This document shows positions 3,390 to 5,971 of a stretch of 5,971 nucleotides of DNA, piece after piece. Below the pieces are notes generated by a model. The model worked only from the letters and a program-made list of their open reading frames with translations. It ran no database searches and was not told the origin of the DNA. Location of the stretch: positions 1 to 5,971 of the forward strand of contig JAKALX010000245.1 in the NCBI GenBank assembly GCA_021823905.1. Direction: 5' to 3'. A program made the translations under genes and the position numbers. Source of the stretch: Chloroflexota bacterium (GTDB lineage Bacteria > Chloroflexota > Dehalococcoidia > Tepidiformales > Tepidiformaceae). Every line of letters begins with the position of its first letter. Within the stretch, counting starts at the first letter, position 1.

Positions 3390-5971
3390 TCACTGGGACA
3401 CCTGCGCCGCACCGGCTCGCCTTTCGAGCGTGTGGTAGAGCACCGGCAGCACCAGCAGCGTCAACAGCGAAGAGGTGACGATGCCGCCCATGACGATGAC
3501 GGCCAGTGGCCTCTGGATGTCGGCGCCCGAACCGCTCGCGTACACCATCGGGAGCATGCCGATGAACGCCGTGAGCGCCGTCATGAGCAACGGTTTGAAG
3601 CGCAGCCGGCATCCCTCGGCGACCGCCTCGCCGACCTCGACGCCGCGCTGGCGCAACTGGGTGAAGAACGCGACCAGCACCACGCCGTTCTGGACCGCGA
3701 TGCCCAGGAGGACGATGAAGGCGACGGCGGCAGACACCGAGAGGGTCATGCGGAACGCCACCGCGGCAACCACGCCGCCAACCAGGGCAAACGGCAGGTT
3801 CAGCAGCACGATGAGCGCGTTGCGGGCGCTCCCGAGTGCCGAGTAGAGCAGGAAGAGGATGAGGAGCAGCACGATCGGCACGACGATGGCGAGCTGGCGC
3901 ATGGCGCGCTGCTGGTTCTCGAACTGACCGCCGAGCTCGACGAAGTACCCCTCCGGCAGCTCTTTCCATAGCGACGCAAGAGAGGTCTGCGCATCACGGA
4001 CGAAACCGCCCAGGTCGCGCCCGCGCACGTTGGCCTCGACCACGACTCGACGCATCCCGTTCTCACGGCTGATCTGCATCGGGCCCTCGACGAGCTTGAC
4101 TGACGCAATCTGCGCGAGAGGCACGTGCGGCCCGGCGGGAGTCGGTACGAGAAGCTGCTCGATGGCGGGGATGTCCTTGCGTGCACCCTCCGGGAAGCGC
4201 ACGAGCACCTCGAACCGGCGCTCGCCCTCGACGAACGTGCTCACGGTGCGGCCGGCAAAGGCTGCCTCGAGGAGGTCGTTGACCTCGCCGACGTTGAGCT
4301 TGTAGCGTGCCATGGCCTCGCGGTCGAGCCTCACCTCGACCTCTGTCATCCCTGAAACCTGCTCCACCTTGACGTCGCGAGCACCCTGGATGCCCGTCAG
4401 TGAGCCTGCAGCCTTGTCGGCAATCCCCTTGAGAACGGTCAGGTCCGGGCCGAAGATCTTGACCGCCAGGTCGCTCTTGACTCCGGAGATCAGCTCGTTG
4501 ACTCGTAGGGCGATGGGCTGGGAGAACGCGGCCCGCAGTCCGGGGATTGATGCGAGCTCGGCGGTAAGGGCCTCGACGAGCTGCGCCTTGTTGCGCCCCG
4601 TGTTCCACTCCTTCTTCGGCTTGAGCATGACGAAGACGTCGCTTTGCTCCGGGCCCATGGGGTCTTCGGAAATCTCGGCCCGCCCGGATTTCGTCACAAC
4701 GGTGGCAACCTCGGGGTACTTCAGAAGCCGCTTCTCGATCATGCCTGCGACCTCGACAGAGCCCTCGAGCGAAGCGTTGGGCAGCCGGACGACGTTGATG
4801 GCGATCGAGCCCTCGTCGAGCGACGGCATGAAGTCAGTTCCCATGAAAGGGGTCAGCGACGCGGAGACCACGAGCACCGCGATCGCGATGCCGTAGGTGG
4901 TCCTTGGACGCCGCAGAGCCGCGTGGAGCAGCCTGTCGTAGCCTCGCCGGACCCGCCTGACAAAGAGGAACTCCCGCTCGGCCTCCTGCTTGAGCACGAT
5001 ATGGGAGAGGGTCGGCACAAAGAGTAGAGCCACGACGATGGAGGTGAGCAGGGAGAACAGGAGCGTCAGAGCCAGAGGCGCGAACATCTTGCCTTCGAGC
5101 CCCTGCAGCGTCAGCAGCGGCAGAAGCACGAGCGCGATGATCAGCACCGAAAATGTCACCGGCTGGGCGATCTCGGCCATCGCCTCGACGACCACTCTGC
5201 CCCGGTCGCCGCGTTGACGGTGCTCGGCGAGGTGGCGGCGGATGTTCTCTGCGACGACGATGGAGGCGTCGACGACCATGCCCACCGAGAAGGCTAGGCC
5301 CCCGAGACTCATGAGGTTCGCCGACAGGCCGTACCCCCGCATGATGAGAAATGTGAACAGGAAGGTGATCGGCAGCGACAGGACAACGACCGCGGCGGTG
5401 CGGAACTCGGCCAGGAACAGGAAGAGGACGATGATGACGAGGACGCCCCCTTCGAGGAGAGCGTTCCGCACGGTCTTGATGCACGCCTCGATCAGCTCCG
5501 TGCGGTCGTAGAAGACGTCGATGCGCAGCCCCTTGGGCAGGCGCTGCTGGATGTTCCTGATGGCATGTTCCACGGCCGAAACGACCGTCTTGGAGTTCTC
5601 CCCGCGCAGCATGATCGCCATGCCGGCGACCGTCTCGCCCTTACCGTCGCGGGTGACCGCACCCGACCGAAGCTGCCGCCCGACTACAACGTCGGCCACG
5701 TCGCGGACGAAGACGGGGGTACCGTCCTGCGCCTTGAGCACGACGTTCCCGATGTCCGTGGAGCTTGCGAAAAGTCCCACCCCTCGAATGTACATCTGCT
5801 CCCAGCCCTTGAGGATCAGGCCGGCACCGGCGTTGGCGTTGCTCTGCTCGAGTGCTTCGGTGACCTCGCGCAACGTGAGGCCGTACTTGAGCAACCGCTC
5901 GGGGTGGACCACGACCTGGTACTGCTTGACCTCACCGCCGAAGCTGTTGACCTCGGTCACGCCGGGAACGG
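3390..5971 (-). CDS. czcA: CusA/CzcA-family heavy-metal efflux RND permease (5' end outside window)
   Basis: This is the inner-membrane proton-driven pump of a tripartite metal-efflux complex. About 860 residues are present; family members run to about 1,040, so roughly the first 170-180 (TM1 and the first porter segment) lie beyond the edge. The visible part starts at VPGVTEVNSFGG, typical of the family. Numbering from GTG 5960, TM4 holds GMVVDASIVVAEN with the proton-relay-type D231 and E238. A second periplasmic half follows (from about FMPSLDEGS), then the C-terminal helices ending VLPVLYHTLERR. By eye, CusA Met573 aligns with E489 (RVNELISG), Met623 with the Thr of AGRTVST, and Met672 with the Gln of GPMQISREN. 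Loss of all three suggests Zn, Co, Cd or Ni rather than Cu/Ag; the symbol reflects this and is provisional. The TM4 motif lacks the DFG of classical CzcA, so the exact HME subclass is open. No frameshift is seen. Membrane-fusion and outer-membrane partners would be expected upstream. Confidence 0.93.
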   Translation of the reverse strand, partial: VPGVTEVNSFGGEVKQYQVVVHPERLLKYGLTLREVTEALEQSNANAGAGLILKGWEQMYIRGVGLFASSTDIGNVVLKAQDGTPVFVRDVADVVVGRQLRSGAVTRDGKGETVAGMAIMLRGENSKTVVSAVEHAIRNIQQRLPKGLRIDVFYDRTELIEACIKTVRNALLEGGVLVIIVLFLFLAEFRTAAVVVLSLPITFLFTFLIMRGYGLSANLMSLGGLAFSVGMVVDASIVVAENIRRHLAEHRQRGDRGRVVVEAMAEIAQPVTFSVLIIALVLLPLLTLQGLEGKMFAPLALTLLFSLLTSIVVALLFVPTLSHIVLKQEAEREFLFVRRVRRGYDRLLHAALRRPRTTYGIAIAVLVVSASLTPFMGTDFMPSLDEGSIAINVVRLPNASLEGSVEVAGMIEKRLLKYPEVATVVTKSGRAEISEDPMGPEQSDVFVMLKPKKEWNTGRNKAQLVEALTAELASIPGLRAAFSQPIALRVNELISGVKSDLAVKIFGPDLTVLKGIADKAAGSLTGIQGARDVKVEQVSGMTEVEVRLDREAMARYKLNVGEVNDLLEAAFAGRTVSTFVEGERRFEVLVRFPEGARKDIPAIEQLLVPTPAGPHVPLAQIASVKLVEGPMQISRENGMRRVVVEANVRGRDLGGFVRDAQTSLASLWKELPEGYFVELGGQFENQQRAMRQLAIVVPIVLLLILFLLYSALGSARNALIVLLNLPFALVGGVVAAVAFRMTLSVSAAVAFIVLLGIAVQNGVVLVAFFTQLRQRGVEVGEAVAEGCRLRFKPLLMTALTAFIGMLPMVYASGSGADIQRPLAVIVMGGIVTSSLLTLLVLPVLYHTLERRAGAAQVSQ

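Noticed and set aside
3353..3412. Longer start for the PII-like protein (MRRRCPSEV)
   Set aside because: The extra 20 residues are not part of the PII fold, and a strong AAGGAG lies six bases before ATG 3352, which begins exactly at the first beta strand.
3015..3971. A 318-codon plus-strand open frame with a His/Asp/Glu-rich tail (QQRRGDDAAHDDDGQ)
   Set aside because: It lies antisense to the PII-like gene and the pump. The His/Asp-rich look, tempting as a metal-binding protein, arises from complementing codons of hydrophobic membrane helices.
1..5971. CRISPR arrays, tRNA or rRNA genes, insertion sequences
   Set aside because: No spaced direct repeats, cloverleaf-like segments, transposase motifs or terminal inverted repeats were noticed on reading both strands.

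Overview
The window is a G+C-rich piece of a bacterial chromosome or metagenomic contig. The host is Gram-negative: it encodes an outer-membrane beta-barrel protein and an RND pump of the kind that works in a tripartite envelope-spanning complex. Nothing in the window fixes the phylum. All six genes I can support lie on the minus strand, so transcription runs from high to low coordinates. The genes are tightly packed, and both edges cut a gene.

In transcription order: (1) 5971-3390, the C-terminal four-fifths of a CusA/CzcA-type heavy-metal efflux RND permease. The residues aligned with the CusA methionine ligands are not methionine, which points to divalent cations rather than Cu(I)/Ag(I). 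(2) 3352-3011, a PII-like signal protein with intact nucleotide-binding loops but no tyrosine in its T-loop. It matches the PII group (PII-NG) that is genomically linked to heavy-metal efflux. (3) A gap of about 200 bases (3010-2812) with a 17-bp palindrome at the PII-like stop codon and a good sigma70-type promoter whose -10 box and start point lie in a 24-bp inverted repeat. (4) 2811-2416, an ArsR/SmtB repressor whose cysteines match the Cd/Pb site of CadC. (5) 2397-1318, an unusual protein: an N-terminal domain with two cysteine clusters, a central domain closely resembling MtrA (the corrinoid-binding subunit of methanogen methyl-H4MPT:CoM methyltransferase), and a C-terminal DUF4346-like domain. 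(6) 1318-317, a beta-barrel outer-membrane protein. (7) 363-1, the start of an exported FMN-binding-domain protein that overlaps the barrel gene by 47 bases.

The first two genes form an efflux module: a pump plus a nucleotide-sensing PII partner. The last four look like a second, self-regulated operon. A metal-responsive repressor sits at its own operator, followed at 18 bases, by stop/start overlap, and by 47-base overlap by the corrinoid-like protein, the barrel and the exported flavoprotein. My inference is that the second operon is a metal-induced redox or alkyl-transfer system spanning cytoplasm, periplasm and outer membrane. The MtrA-like/cysteine-cluster fusion under a metal sensor is the most interesting item. 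No RNA genes, insertion sequences, CRISPR arrays or convincing intrinsic terminators were seen.
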